From NCBI RefSeq assembly GCF_003217095.1, contig NZ_QJSR01000005.1:1-64000 (forward strand): 64,000 nt of DNA, read 5' to 3'. Below, piece by piece: positions 44,285-54,248 of the stretch (positions are counted from its first letter, which is position 1; the number at the start of each line of letters is the position of its first letter). The notes beneath the pieces were generated by a model that was not told the origin of the DNA, did not search any database, and was given only the letters and a program-made list of their open reading frames with translations. A program made the translations under genes and the position numbers. Source of the stretch: Rhizobium sp. PP-CC-3A-592 (GTDB lineage Bacteria > Pseudomonadota > Alphaproteobacteria > Rhizobiales > Rhizobiaceae).

Positions 44285-45045
44285 GCGGCCGCCTGACCAT
44301 CGTCGGCACGGGCCCGGGCGATCCGCGCCAGACGACGCCGGAGGCGCTGGAGGCGATCGCGGCGGCCAGCCATTTCTTCGGCTACGGACCCTATCTCGAC
44401 CGTCTCTTACTGCGCCCCGATCAGGTCCGCGTCGCCTCGGACAATCGCGAAGAACTCGATCGCGCCAAAGCCGCGCTCATGCAGGCTGCAGAGGGTGCCG
44501 ACGTCTGCGTCGTCTCCGGCGGAGATCCGGGCGTGTTCGCGATGGCCGCTGCCGTCTGCGAGGCGATCGACCACGGGCCGGCCATCTGGCGCGAGATCGA
44601 CTTTCGCGTGACGCCGGGCGTGACGGCCATGCTGGCGGTTGCGGCCCGGATCGGCGCGCCGCTCGGGCACGACTTCTGTGCCATTTCGCTCTCGGACAAT
44701 CTGAAGCCCTGGGAGATCATTACCCGGCGGCTGGCGCTGGTGGCAGAGGCGGGGCTCGTCATCGCGCTCTACAATCCCATCAGCAAGGCGCGGCCGTGGC
44801 AGCTCGGTGCCGCCTTCGATGTGTTGCGGTCGATCCTGCCCGGGCAAACGCCCGTCATCTTCGGCCGCGCCGCCGGCCGGCCGGATGAGCGGATGCGCGT
44901 CATGCCGCTTGCCGAGGCCGATGCAACGGTCGCCGACATGGCCACCTGCGTCATCATCGGCTCGCCGGAAACACGCGTCATCGCCCGGCCCGGCCGCGGC
45001 GATCTGGTCTACACGCCGCGTTTCCTGCCCGGAGCGAGCACGTGA
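44281..45045 (+). CDS. cobJ: Precorrin-3B C17-methyltransferase
   Basis: CobJ (254 residues) methylates C17 with ring contraction, giving precorrin-4. It has VGTGPGDPRQTTPEALEAI, VVSGGDPGVFAMA and VTPGVTAMLAVAARIGAPLGHDF in the standard order. ATG overlaps cobI by four bases. Its last 37 bases overlap the end of convergent cobK. Confidence 0.94.
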   Translation: MSGRLTIVGTGPGDPRQTTPEALEAIAAASHFFGYGPYLDRLLLRPDQVRVASDNREELDRAKAALMQAAEGADVCVVSGGDPGVFAMAAAVCEAIDHGPAIWREIDFRVTPGVTAMLAVAARIGAPLGHDFCAISLSDNLKPWEIITRRLALVAEAGLVIALYNPISKARPWQLGAAFDVLRSILPGQTPVIFGRAAGRPDERMRVMPLAEADATVADMATCVIIGSPETRVIARPGRGDLVYTPRFLPGAST

Positions 45046-45773
45046 TCGATGCGGGCGAGCGCCTCGTCCACCGTGCCGACCGTGGGCAGGGCTGCGTCTT
45101 TCGAGCGTTCGACGAGGATGACCGGAATCTGCAGCGCTCTGGCTGCTGCGATCTTGCCATAGGTGGCACTGCCGCCGCTGTTCTTGGCGACGATGCAGTC
45201 GATGCGATGCTTGAGGAGCAAGGCATGCTCTTCGGTTTCACCGAACGGCCCTGTCGCGAGGATGTAACGGACATCCGGCAGGGTAAGGGGCGGATCGACG
45301 GGATCGACGCTGCGCACGAGATAGGCATGCTGCGGCGCGGCTTCGAACAGCGCCGCCTCCTGTCGGCCGATCGCAAGGAGCACGCGCCGCGGACGTCCGT
45401 CCAGCGCGGCGACGGCGGCATTCATGCTCTTAACGCAGGTACAGAGGTCGCCCGGCTGGCACTCCCAGGGTGGACGGCGAAGGGCGAAGGCGGGTATGCC
45501 GGTTTCGAGGGCCGCCTTGGCGGCATTGTCCGAAATGCGGGTCGCAAAGGGATGCGTCGCGTCGATGAGAAGATCGAAGCCTTCGGCTCTCAGCGTCCGC
45601 GCCAGACCCTCGGCGCCGCCAAAACCGCCGATCCGGGTGGGTACAGGCTGCGCCATCGGCGTGCTCGTTCGGCCGGCGAGGGAGAGCACCACGTGATGCG
45701 TGGTTTTTGCAAGGGCAGCGGCCAGCACGCGGGCTTCCGTGGTTCCGCCGAGAATAAGGATATGATGGCCCAT
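45009..45773 (-). CDS. cobK: Precorrin-6A reductase
   Basis: CobK (254 residues) reduces precorrin-6A to 6B with NADPH. It begins with the typical ILILGGTTEAR and has LLIDATHPFA, RRPPWE, LLAIGRQE and AKNSGG(S). It is the only cob gene here on the minus strand: its 3-prime end overlaps cobJ by 37 nt and its ATG overlaps the divergent cobL ATG in CATG. Its promoter must therefore lie inside the cobL coding sequence. Confidence 0.93.
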   Translation of the reverse strand: MGHHILILGGTTEARVLAAALAKTTHHVVLSLAGRTSTPMAQPVPTRIGGFGGAEGLARTLRAEGFDLLIDATHPFATRISDNAAKAALETGIPAFALRRPPWECQPGDLCTCVKSMNAAVAALDGRPRRVLLAIGRQEAALFEAAPQHAYLVRSVDPVDPPLTLPDVRYILATGPFGETEEHALLLKHRIDCIVAKNSGGSATYGKIAAARALQIPVILVERSKDAALPTVGTVDEALARIDHVLAPGRKRGV

Positions 45774-47085
45774 GCGTGACGGCGAAAACGCTTCCCTGAC
45801 AACGGAACCCTGGCTGACGATCGTCGGCCTTGGAGAAGACGGTCTAGCGGGTCTCGGCGAGGAGGCCAAGCAGGCGATCTCCGCGGCGCGCCTCATCTTC
45901 GGCGGCAAGCGGCATCTGGCTCTGGCCGCGCCGCTGATCACGGGGGAAAGCTGCCCTTGGTCGAGCCCGTTCGAAACCGCCATCGACGTGGTGGTGGCGA
46001 TGGCCGGCATGCCGGTCGTCGTGCTCGCCTCGGGTGATCCCTTCTTCTTCGGCGTCGGCGTCACCCTGTCGCGCCGCATCGATCCGGCGCAGATGCGCGT
46101 CCTGCCTGCGCCCTCGGCTTTCAGTCTTGCCGCGGCGCGGCTCGGTTGGGCGCTCCAGGATGTCGTCTGCCTGTCGCTGCACGGCCGGCCGCTCGATTTG
46201 ATCCGCCCGCATCTGCACGGGGGAACGCGTATTCTTGCGCTGACGTCCGACGGTGACGGGCCGGCGGTCGTTGCCGAACTCATGCGCGAAACGGGCTTCG
46301 GCGCCTCCGCCTTCACCGTGCTCGAAGCGATGGGCGGGCCGCAGGAGCGGGTGAGCCTTCATACGGCGGGCGGGTTCAATCTTGTGGATTGCCATTCCCT
46401 CAATGTTTGCGCCATCGAGGTGGTCGCGGGTCGGCAAGCCAGGGTTCTTGGCCTGTCGCCCGGGCTTGGCGATGATCTGTTCGAGCATGACGGGCAGATC
46501 ACCAAGCGGGAGGTGCGCGCGCTGACGCTCTCGGCACTTTCTCCACGGCGTGGAGAATGGCTTTGGGATATCGGCGCGGGTGCCGGGTCCATCGCGATCG
46601 AGTGGATGCTGGCCGATCCATCGCTGCGCGCGATCGCCATCGAGGCGCACCCGGAGCGCGCAGCACGGATTGGCCGCAATGCGCGGACCTTTGGCGTGCC
46701 GGATCTGCGTGTTGTCGAGGGGACAGTGCCCGAGGCGCTGGCGGGCCTCGCGGAGGAGCTCAGGCCTGATGCGATTTTCGTCGGCGGCGGCGGCAGCGAG
46801 CCTGGGGTCATGGACGCGGCGCTTGCCGCCTTGAGGCCCGGCGGACGGCTGGTCGCAAATGCGGTGACGACGGAGATGGAGGCGGTGCTGCTCGCCGCTC
46901 ACGCGGCCCATGGCGGTAGCCTGACGCGCATCGATATTGCGCGCGCGTCACCTGTGGGCACGATGACGGGCTGGCGCCCTGCCATGCCGGTGACCCAGTG
47001 GGCTTGGACCAAGCCGCTGCAAGACGACATTGGCGAACACGACACTGGCGAACACGTGGGGAAAGCGCAGGGAGAGCCGGCATGA
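45772..47085 (+). CDS. cobL: Precorrin-6Y C5,15-methyltransferase (decarboxylating)
   Basis: CobL (437 residues) adds methyls at C5 and C15 and decarboxylates the C12 side chain. It fuses a CbiE-type methylase (~1-210, [26 protein letters not shown]) with a CbiT-type Rossmann methyltransferase (~235-415, [15 protein letters not shown]). AAGGA at 45756-45760, inside cobK, precedes ATG 45772. The C terminus carries a small duplication ([10 protein letters not shown]). The stop overlaps cobM by ATGA. Confidence 0.94.
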   Translation: MRDGENASLTTEPWLTIVGLGEDGLAGLGEEAKQAISAARLIFGGKRHLALAAPLITGESCPWSSPFETAIDVVVAMAGMPVVVLASGDPFFFGVGVTLSRRIDPAQMRVLPAPSAFSLAAARLGWALQDVVCLSLHGRPLDLIRPHLHGGTRILALTSDGDGPAVVAELMRETGFGASAFTVLEAMGGPQERVSLHTAGGFNLVDCHSLNVCAIEVVAGRQARVLGLSPGLGDDLFEHDGQITKREVRALTLSALSPRRGEWLWDIGAGAGSIAIEWMLADPSLRAIAIEAHPERAARIGRNARTFGVPDLRVVEGTVPEALAGLAEELRPDAIFVGGGGSEPGVMDAALAALRPGGRLVANAVTTEMEAVLLAAHAAHGGSLTRIDIARASPVGTMTGWRPAMPVTQWAWTKPLQDDIGEHDTGEHVGKAQGEPA

Positions 47086-47846
47086 CCGTTCATTTCATCG
47101 GCGCCGGTCCGGGTGCTGCCGACCTCATCACCGTGCGCGGGCGCGATCTGATCGCGGCCTCGCCTGTCTGCCTGTTTGCCGGCTCCATCGTGTCGCGCGA
47201 CCTGCTTTCGTACTGCCCGGCAGGCGCCCGAATCGTGGATACGGCGCCCTTGTCGCTGGACGAGATCGAGGCGGAATATGTGCGGGCGGAGGCTGCCGGC
47301 GAGGATGTGGCGCGGCTGCATTCCGGCGATCTCTCCGTCTGGAGTGCGGTGGCCGAGCAGGTGCGGCGGCTGGAGGCGCTAGATATCGCCTATACGATGA
47401 CGCCCGGCGTGCCGGCCTTTGCGGCAGCGGCAGCTGTGCTGGGGCGCGAGCTGACCTTGCCGGCGCTGGCGCAGAGCCTCGTGCTCACGCGGGTTTCCGG
47501 CCGTGCCTCGCCGATGCCGAACGCGGAGACGCTGGCCAATTTCGGCGCAACGGGCGCCACACTCGCCATTCACCTTGCCATTCACGCGCTGCCGCAGATC
47601 GTCGCCGAGCTCACTCCGCTCTATGGTGCCGACTGCCCGGTCGCCATCGTCGTCAAGGCGTCGTGGCCGGATGAGCGGGTGGTGCGCGGTACGCTTGAGG
47701 ATATCGAGGTGCTTGTGGCGGAAAGCCCGATCGAGCGGACGGCTCTGATCTTCGTCGGGCGGACGCTCACGGCGGATGGGTTCCGCGAGAGTGCGCTTTA
47801 CGACGCGGGCTATCAGCGGCGGTTCCGCGGGCGTGACGGGCTTTAG
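47082..47846 (+). CDS. cobM: Precorrin-4 C11-methyltransferase
   Basis: CobM (254 residues) methylates C11 to give precorrin-5. [36 protein letters not shown] and [10 protein letters not shown] identify it. ATG 47082 overlaps the cobL stop. It ends the cobLM unit and overlaps the convergent phaG stop by four bases, leaving no room for a conventional terminator. Confidence 0.95.
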   Translation: MTVHFIGAGPGAADLITVRGRDLIAASPVCLFAGSIVSRDLLSYCPAGARIVDTAPLSLDEIEAEYVRAEAAGEDVARLHSGDLSVWSAVAEQVRRLEALDIAYTMTPGVPAFAAAAAVLGRELTLPALAQSLVLTRVSGRASPMPNAETLANFGATGATLAIHLAIHALPQIVAELTPLYGADCPVAIVVKASWPDERVVRGTLEDIEVLVAESPIERTALIFVGRTLTADGFRESALYDAGYQRRFRGRDGL

Positions 47847-48220
47847 ATGTCGATGCCCGGGTCGGCCTTCGCGGTTTCCGTCTTGCGCGGCACCTCCGCG
47901 CTTTTTTCCGCACGGTCGCGATAGAGCGCGGACTGGCCGAGCAGCATCAGCGTGACCGGTGTCGTGACGATCATGAAGATCACGATGAGGACTTCATGCA
48001 CGATCCAGCGGTTTTGAAGTACGGCGAAGGCGAGCATCGAGGACATGGCGATCAGCAGAACACCGCCGCTGGTGCAGAGCGTCGGCGCGTGCAGGCGCTC
48101 GTAGAAGCTCGGGAAGCGGACGAGACCGATGGCGCCGGCCAGCGTGATGGCGGCGCCCGATAGCAGGAGCAGACAGACGGGGATGGCGGCCCAGACCGGC
48201 AAATCGACCAGGAACGTCAT
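47843..48220 (-). CDS. phaG: Mrp/Pha cation:proton antiporter subunit G
   Basis: A 125-residue membrane protein with three helices, the MnhG/PhaG family: [21 protein letters not shown] is the diagnostic segment and [14 protein letters not shown] closes the third helix. It has a short charged cytoplasmic tail. ATG 48220 overlaps the phaF stop (ATGA). Last gene of the antiporter operon. Confidence 0.93.
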   Translation of the reverse strand: MTFLVDLPVWAAIPVCLLLLSGAAITLAGAIGLVRFPSFYERLHAPTLCTSGGVLLIAMSSMLAFAVLQNRWIVHEVLIVIFMIVTTPVTLMLLGQSALYRDRAEKSAEVPRKTETAKADPGIDI

Positions 48221-48498
48221 TCGATCACCTCGCCGCGCATCAGGAACTTGGCAAAGGCGATGGTCGAGACGAAGCCGAGCATGGCGATCGTCAGAGCGGC
48301 TTCGAAATAGAGCACGTTGGCCGTGCGGATGCCGAACGTCAGAAGCAGCAGCATGCCGGTAATGTAGACCGTATCGAGCCCGAGAATGCGATCCTGCGCT
48401 CGCGGCCCCTTGGCGACGCGGTAGAGCGCGCAGATCATGGCAAGGCCGATCATGATCTGCGAAATCAGCACGGACCAGATGATGAGAAGTTCGGTCAT
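48217..48498 (-). CDS. phaF: Mrp/Pha cation:proton antiporter subunit F
   Basis: A 93-residue, three-helix subunit of the MnhF/PhaF family, with the conserved YRVAKGPRAQDRILGLDT loop between helices one and two. ATG 48498 overlaps the phaE stop and its own stop overlaps phaG, so the small subunits are tightly coupled. Confidence 0.93.
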   Translation of the reverse strand: MTELLIIWSVLISQIMIGLAMICALYRVAKGPRAQDRILGLDTVYITGMLLLLTFGIRTANVLYFEAALTIAMLGFVSTIAFAKFLMRGEVIE

Positions 48499-48983
48499 TC
48501 GAAGATCTCCTTGAGAAGCCGCTCGTAACGGTTGGTGACGATGGACTGCCAGTCCTTGCCGTCGGCCGTGTCGAGCACGTGAATGAGGAGCATGCGGGTC
48601 TGGCGGTCATATTCGAGCCAGGCGGTGCCGGGCGTGGTCGTGAGGATGCAGGCGAGCAGCGCGAGGGCGTTGTCGTCCTTCAGCGTCAGTTCCAGCATGA
48701 CGAAGGCCGACTGGACGGGGGGCTTGCGGCGCGACAGGACGGCGCCGAGGACAGCGACGTTGGATTGCGCGATATCCTTGATCACGGTGCCTGCCAGACG
48801 GAGCGCGGCGCCCGGCCGGCGCAGGCGCGATTTGCTCGGCTCCAGATTGACCATGGCCCAGGAAAGGGACACGGACAGGATGGTGCCCAGCACGATCTGT
48901 CCCGGCGACACCGACTGGTTGACGAGCAGCCAGAAGCCGAGAAGCAGGAGCGACAGAAGCGGATAGGGGAACCAATAGCGCAT
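48495..48983 (-). CDS. phaE: Mrp/Pha cation:proton antiporter subunit E
   Basis: A 162-residue subunit of the MnhE family: an N-terminal membrane region (PLLSLLLLGFWLLVNQSVSPG), the IKDIAQSNVAV segment and the soluble end with TLKDDNALALLACILTTTPGT. ATG 48983 shares one base with the phaD stop (TGATG). Longer upstream reading in this frame runs inside phaD and was not used. Confidence 0.92.
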   Translation of the reverse strand: MRYWFPYPLLSLLLLGFWLLVNQSVSPGQIVLGTILSVSLSWAMVNLEPSKSRLRRPGAALRLAGTVIKDIAQSNVAVLGAVLSRRKPPVQSAFVMLELTLKDDNALALLACILTTTPGTAWLEYDRQTRMLLIHVLDTADGKDWQSIVTNRYERLLKEIFE

Positions 48984-50596
48984 CACGACCCCCCGTGAGA
49001 AACGACCGGCACGGCATCGCGCACGCTGCCGATGTAGATCAGCGGCTGCGACAGGGCCGTTGCCGTATCCTGAAGATAGCGCAGCGCGTGGCCGGACTGC
49101 AAAGTCAGGAAGCCGCAGGCGGCGAGAAGCACGAGCACGGGCGTGATCTCGATCAGCCGGACGCGGGGTACCGTGCCCTCGATCGAATTCCAGAAGGTGC
49201 GGATGCCGACCCGGTTGAGCGCGATCAGCGCCGCAAGGCCCGAGAGGATGAGCAGCGCCACGAAGGTCCACTGCGCCGCCGTGATCGGTGCGTTTTCGCC
49301 GAGGCTTGCAAACAGTCCGTGAAGGATCGCGAATTTGGCGACGAAGCCCGACAGGGGCGGCAGGCCCGCCATCAGCATGGTGCAGGCGACGAAGCAGATG
49401 CCGAGCACGGCCATGGTGCCGGGCACCGCGGCGCCGACTTCCTTCTCGGCGTCGTCGTCATCGCCGTCGCCATAGGCTTCCATCGTGACCGCGAGAACGT
49501 CTGCGCCCGCGTCTCTGGCGCGCTCCACAAGGTCGATGAGCAGGAAGAAGGCGCAGATGCCGAGCGTGGACGAGATCAGGTAGAACAGCGTGCCCGGAAT
49601 GACGCCCGTGATGCCGAGGCCGATGGCGGCCATGAGCGAGCCGGACGAGATCAGCACGTAGTAGCTCGCAAGCCGGCCCATCGCTTGAGACGCCATGACG
49701 CCAATCGTGCCGAAGGTGACGGTGAGCAGGCCGCCATAGAGGAGGACGCCCTGTCCGAAGCCCGCGGACGTGCCAGCCTCGCTGCCGAAGAGAAGGAGCG
49801 AAAGGCGGAGCAGAATATAGACACCGACCTTGGTGAGGATCGCGAACATCGCCGCCACCGGTGGCGTTGCCGCGGAATAGGCCTGGGGCAGCCAGAAGCC
49901 CAGCGGCCACATGCCTGCTTTCACGAGAAATGCCACGCCGAGAACGGCAGCGCCGGCCTCCAGCAGCATGCGGTTCTCGGCACTCAGATCCGGAATGCGC
50001 AGAGCCAGATCGGCCATGTTGAGCGTGCCGGACGCCCCATAGATCAGGCTGACGCCGATGAGGAACAGCGACGAGGCGGCGAGATTGATAGCGATGTAAT
50101 GGAGGCCGGCCTTGACGCGCACGGGGCCGGACCCGTGCAGCATGAGGCCGTAGGACGCGGCCAGCATGATCTCGAAGAAGACGAACAGGTTGAACAGGTC
50201 GCCCGTCAGAAACGCGCCGTTGACCCCGACCAGCATGAACTGGAACAGCGTGTGGAAATGGGGACCGGCCTTGTGCCAGCGCGCCATGGAGAACATCTGG
50301 GCGCAAAGCGCCATCAGTGTCGTCAGCGTGATCATCATCGCCGAAAGGCGATCGACGACGAGCACGATGCCATAGGGGGCAGCCCAGTTGCCGAGCTGGT
50401 AGACCAGTGAGCCATTGTCCTGCGCCGTGGCGGAGGCGATCATCAAGGCCGTGCCGGTGAGCAGCAACACGAGCGTCGCACCGAAGCTCAGCGAGCCTTT
50501 CAGTATTCGCCGGCGCTCGTCGATCGGGATCAGAGCCGCTGCGGTGACGAAGGGCAGGAGGATCGGCAGGATGATCAGGTGTCCGAGCCAGTTCAT
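48983..50596 (-). CDS. phaD: Mrp/Pha cation:proton antiporter subunit D
   Basis: A 537-residue membrane protein of ~14 helices, homologous to NuoL/M/N of complex I; forms part of the proton/cation path. FFEIMLAASYGLMLHG carries the conserved intramembrane Glu, and KAGMWPLGFWLPQAYSAATPP the conserved Lys and loop. A charged insert (DGDDDDAEKEVG, ~385) is longer than usual. Overlaps phaC by ATGA. Confidence 0.94.
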   Translation of the reverse strand: MNWLGHLIILPILLPFVTAAALIPIDERRRILKGSLSFGATLVLLLTGTALMIASATAQDNGSLVYQLGNWAAPYGIVLVVDRLSAMMITLTTLMALCAQMFSMARWHKAGPHFHTLFQFMLVGVNGAFLTGDLFNLFVFFEIMLAASYGLMLHGSGPVRVKAGLHYIAINLAASSLFLIGVSLIYGASGTLNMADLALRIPDLSAENRMLLEAGAAVLGVAFLVKAGMWPLGFWLPQAYSAATPPVAAMFAILTKVGVYILLRLSLLLFGSEAGTSAGFGQGVLLYGGLLTVTFGTIGVMASQAMGRLASYYVLISSGSLMAAIGLGITGVIPGTLFYLISSTLGICAFFLLIDLVERARDAGADVLAVTMEAYGDGDDDDAEKEVGAAVPGTMAVLGICFVACTMLMAGLPPLSGFVAKFAILHGLFASLGENAPITAAQWTFVALLILSGLAALIALNRVGIRTFWNSIEGTVPRVRLIEITPVLVLLAACGFLTLQSGHALRYLQDTATALSQPLIYIGSVRDAVPVVSHGGS

Positions 50597-50934
50597 CGCT
50601 CTTCCCTCCCGTCCACATGGTCGTTGCCGGTAAAGCCGCGCGAGGCGAGCAGGACCACGAGGAACAGCGCCGTCATGGCAAAGCCGATGACGATGGCGGT
50701 GAGCACCAGCGCCTGGGGCAACGGATCGGTATGGGTGAGGAAACCGCCGGCGACACCCTTTTCGAGCACCGGCGGCGCGTTAAGCCGCAGGCGTCCCATG
50801 CCGAAGATGAAGAGGTTGACCGCATAGGACAGCAGCGCCAGCCCGACGACGACCTGATAGGTTCGCGGACGGAAGAGGAGCCAGATGCCCGAGCCCGCGA
50901 AGACGCCGATGCCGGCGGATAGAACGAGTTCCAT
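50593..50934 (-). CDS. phaC: Mrp/Pha cation:proton antiporter subunit C
   Basis: A 113-residue, three-helix NuoK-like subunit (MnhC): AGSGIWLLFRPRTYQVVVGL, then SYAVNLFIFGMGRL, then DPLPQALVLTAIVIGFAMTA, the family signature. Shares one base with the phaAB stop. The symbol here is the Pha antiporter, not polyhydroxyalkanoate synthase. Confidence 0.94.
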   Translation of the reverse strand: MELVLSAGIGVFAGSGIWLLFRPRTYQVVVGLALLSYAVNLFIFGMGRLRLNAPPVLEKGVAGGFLTHTDPLPQALVLTAIVIGFAMTALFLVVLLASRGFTGNDHVDGREER

Positions 50935-53864
50935 CAGCTCTTCTCCTTTCCGGACAGTTTGACGCTGCGCATATGGGCGCGCGGCGAACGAACGGACTGG
51001 TGGGCAAGCGCAATCAGGATCAGCACGGTGGCGCCGGTCACGAGCGAGAAGACGCCGAGATCGAACAGGATGGCGCTCGCAAGCGGCATTTCGCCGATCA
51101 GCGGCAGGTCCGCATAGCGCGAATGCGTGGTGAGAAAGGGATAGCCGAACATCCAGGATCCGAGCCCCGTGGCGGTTGAGACCAGAAGGCCGACGCTGAT
51201 CCAGCGCAGCGGATGGATGCGCAGGCGCTCCTCCACCCAGCGCGTTCCGCTGCTCATATATTGCAGGATGAAGCCGATGGAGAGCGCGATGCCGGCCGCA
51301 AAGCCGCCGCCCGGCAGGTCGTGACCGCGGAAGAACAGGAAGGCCGCGAACATGCCGATGACGGGGAAGAGCCAGCGCATGATGACCGAGGGGATGTGCA
51401 GATATTCGGCGACGCTCTCGCCTGTCTCGCGCTCGGGGTGGCGCGCATCGAACGCGTTCTGCACGCGCTGCTGTTCCGGACGCTCGAGGCTTTCAGCCGC
51501 CGGGCGGAAGCGCAGCAGCAGCGAGAACACGGTGAGTGCGACGATGGCGAGAACCGCGATTTCACCGAACGTATCGAACCCGCGGAAGTCGACGAGGATC
51601 ACGTTGACCACATTGGTGCCGCCGCCTTCGGAATAGGCACGTTCCAGGAAGTAGCTGGAGATCGTCTCCGGCATCGGCCGTGTCATGACCGTGTAGGAGA
51701 TCAGCATCAGACCGACCCCGGCCGTCACAGCGACCACGAGATCGCGAAGGCGGCGCATGCGCACGCCGACGGACATGGCGGCGGCGTCGCCCTTCTCGAA
51801 GCGCTTGGGCAGCCAGCGCAGGCCGAGGAGAATGAGCACCGTCGTGACGATTTCGACCAGAAGCTGGGTGACGGCGAGATCCGGTGCCGACAGCCAGACG
51901 AAGGTGATGCAGGTGACGAGGCCCGCGCCGCCGAGAAGAACGAGGGCCGCGAGACGGTGGAATTTCGCCTGGTAGGCCGCGCCGACGGCGCAGGCCATGC
52001 CGATCAGCCAGAGAATGGCGAAGACCGGATCGATGCCGCGGAAAGCGAAGTCGGTGGGCTGGAAGCGACCCCCTAGAAGGGGTGTGGCCGTTGCAACGAT
52101 GGCTGCGAAGATGAGGATGCGCATCTGCGGCTGGAGACGCCGCGTGCCGGCCTTCATCTCCACCATACGCGCCCATTTCCAGGAGATGGTAACGAGGATG
52201 CGCTCGAAGATGCGCTGGCCCTGCAGCCTGCGGAAGTAGGGCGGGCCCTCGACGCTGGTGGCGAGATAGGGCCGCATGACGACATAGAGCAGGATGCCGG
52301 CCACGAGCGCGAAGAGGCTCATGAAAAAGGGCAGGTTCCACCCGTGCCAGACGGCAAGGCTGTAGACCGGCGTCGCATCGCGCAGCACGGAGACCACGGC
52401 CGTGTGCAGCAGCGGCCCGATGGTGAGGCTCGGCACGATGCCGATCACGAGGCAGGCGAGCACGAGAAAGCCGATCGGCGCGATCATCCAGGGCGGCGGC
52501 TCGTGCGGCTCGCTCGGCAGGTCGTGCGGCTTCGGGCCGAAGAAGACGGTGTAGATGAAGCGCAGCGAATAGGTGACGGCAAAGAGGCTTGCCAGCGTCG
52601 CCACATAGGGCGTCAGCGTGTCGAGCAGATTGACCCGGTGCGTTTCGATGGCTTCCGCAAAGAACATTTCCTTCGAGAGGAAGCCGTTGAGCAGCGGCAC
52701 GCCTGCCATGGAGGCGCTCGCGACCATGGCGAGCGTGGCGGTTATCGGCATGTATCGAAACAGTCCGCTCAGGCGCCGCATGTCGCGCGTTCCGGTCTCG
52801 TGATCGATGATGCCCGCGGCCATGAAGAGCGACGCCTTGAAGGTCGCGTGGTTCACGGTGTGGAAGATCGCGGCAACGGCGGCCAGCGGACTGCCGAGGC
52901 TGAGGAGAACGGTGATGAGACCGAGATGGCTGATGGTGGAGTAGGCGAGCAGGCCTTTGAGGTCCTGCTGGAAGATGGCGAAGTAGGCACTGAGCAGCAG
53001 CGTCGAGAGGCCGGCAAGACCGACCAGCCAGAACCAGGCATCCGTGCCCGCCATGACCGGCCAGAACCGGGTGAGGAGGAAGACGCCGGCCTTGACCAGC
53101 GTGGCCGAATGGAGAAAGGCGGAGACGGGGGTGGGGGCCGCCATGGCCTGCGGCAACCAGAAGTGGAACGGAAACTGCGCGCTCTTGGTCAGGGCGCCGA
53201 CAAGCACCAGCAAGAGGATCGGCACATAGAGCGGATGGTCGCGGATCGTATCGCCGGAGGCCAGCACCACGTCGAGATCGTAGCTGCCGACGACATGGCC
53301 GACGAGCAGCAGGCCGACGAAAAGGCAGAGCCCGCCGGTGCCCGTGACGGTCAGCGCCATGCGGGCGCCGTCTCGTGCATTGGCATTGTGATACCAGTAG
53401 CCGATCAGCAGGAAGGAGATGATGCTGGTCAATTCCCAGAAGATCGACAGGAGGATGAGATTGCCCGAGAGCACGAGGCCGAGCATGGCGCCCATGAAGG
53501 CGAGGAACATCGAGAAGAAGCGCGGAACGGGATCTTCCGCCGACATGTAGTAGCGCGCGTAAACCACGACCAGCAGCGCGATGGCGCTGATCAGGGCTGA
53601 GAACAGCCAGGAGAAGCCATCCATGCGCAGCGTGAAATTGAGGCCGAACTGCGGGATCCAAGCGATATCGGTGCGCAGCACGCGACCTTCGATCACGAAG
53701 ACATAGAGCGACGTGGTGATCGCCAGACACAGGAAGGCGATCGTGCCCGAAAGCCAGGCGGCCAGCGTGCTGCGGTCGCTCGGCAGGCTGATGGCGATGA
53801 GGCTTCCCACGAACGGCGTGAGCACGAGCAACAACAACAGGGTTTGCGCGATCTCTATGGTCAT
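50934..53864 (-). CDS. phaAB: Fused Mrp/Pha antiporter subunit AB
   Basis: A 976-residue membrane protein fusing MrpA (NuoL-like, ~1-760, about 20 helices; FWELTSIISFLLIGYW with intramembrane Glu, KSAQFPFHFWLPQAM with Lys) and MrpB (~800-976; FLFFRGHDLPGGGFAAGI). Such fusions are typical of rhizobial Pha systems, which exchange K+ or Na+ for H+ and support growth at alkaline pH and, in S. meliloti, root invasion. GGGGAAATG start. First gene of the operon, so the promoter lies in the 407-base gap upstream. Confidence 0.94.
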   Translation of the reverse strand: MTIEIAQTLLLLLVLTPFVGSLIAISLPSDRSTLAAWLSGTIAFLCLAITTSLYVFVIEGRVLRTDIAWIPQFGLNFTLRMDGFSWLFSALISAIALLVVVYARYYMSAEDPVPRFFSMFLAFMGAMLGLVLSGNLILLSIFWELTSIISFLLIGYWYHNANARDGARMALTVTGTGGLCLFVGLLLVGHVVGSYDLDVVLASGDTIRDHPLYVPILLLVLVGALTKSAQFPFHFWLPQAMAAPTPVSAFLHSATLVKAGVFLLTRFWPVMAGTDAWFWLVGLAGLSTLLLSAYFAIFQQDLKGLLAYSTISHLGLITVLLSLGSPLAAVAAIFHTVNHATFKASLFMAAGIIDHETGTRDMRRLSGLFRYMPITATLAMVASASMAGVPLLNGFLSKEMFFAEAIETHRVNLLDTLTPYVATLASLFAVTYSLRFIYTVFFGPKPHDLPSEPHEPPPWMIAPIGFLVLACLVIGIVPSLTIGPLLHTAVVSVLRDATPVYSLAVWHGWNLPFFMSLFALVAGILLYVVMRPYLATSVEGPPYFRRLQGQRIFERILVTISWKWARMVEMKAGTRRLQPQMRILIFAAIVATATPLLGGRFQPTDFAFRGIDPVFAILWLIGMACAVGAAYQAKFHRLAALVLLGGAGLVTCITFVWLSAPDLAVTQLLVEIVTTVLILLGLRWLPKRFEKGDAAAMSVGVRMRRLRDLVVAVTAGVGLMLISYTVMTRPMPETISSYFLERAYSEGGGTNVVNVILVDFRGFDTFGEIAVLAIVALTVFSLLLRFRPAAESLERPEQQRVQNAFDARHPERETGESVAEYLHIPSVIMRWLFPVIGMFAAFLFFRGHDLPGGGFAAGIALSIGFILQYMSSGTRWVEERLRIHPLRWISVGLLVSTATGLGSWMFGYPFLTTHSRYADLPLIGEMPLASAILFDLGVFSLVTGATVLILIALAHQSVRSPRAHMRSVKLSGKEKS

Positions 53865-54113
53865 TTCCCCAGTTTGATCGTTACGATGTCAGCTTCCTCG
53901 TGCCGGCCTCTGCGCGATGCAGCGGCGGACGAAGCTTCGGGGCCGGGTGGCATGAAGGGTCGGCGCGAGCGAACGCCGCGCGACACGCCGGAAATTTATG
54001 CCGGTATTCCGCCGCGATGCCAACCCGCGAAAGTGGCAAATAGACACCCCTCGTCGTTTTTCCAGTTTGTCTTATAAACATCATGCGGTGTTTTGGCGGG
54101 CGGGGGCGCTCGC

Positions 54114-54156
54114 GTAACGTTTCGTGGCTGGGAGAGCCAAGGAAACATTGCGTTAC
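54114..54156. other. Bulged hairpin in phaAB leader
   Basis: Three stacked stems can form: GTAAC (54114-54118) with GTTAC (54152-54156), GTTTC (54119-54123) with GAAAC (54142-54146), and GGCT (54126-54129) with AGCC (54135-54138), loop GGGAG. It lies ~250 nt before phaAB. No known RNA family is recognised; it may be a structured leader or an operator. Confidence 0.35.
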
Positions 54157-54213
54157 CCGTTCGTGATGGGCGGCAGGAGCCGGCCTGACGATGGCGCGCG
54201 CTGCCCGGAATGC

Positions 54214-54248
54214 AAAACGCACCGGAGAGAGCATCTCCGGTGCGTTTT
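54214..54248. terminator. Rho-independent terminator of outer-membrane factor gene
   Basis: A perfect 15-bp inverted repeat (54214-54228 and 54234-54248) with a 5-base loop; arms begin AAAACGCACC and end GGTGCGTTTT. It starts ~24 nt past the minus-strand stop at 54272 and supplies a U run on that strand; on the plus strand it would terminate equally well. Confidence 0.88.
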
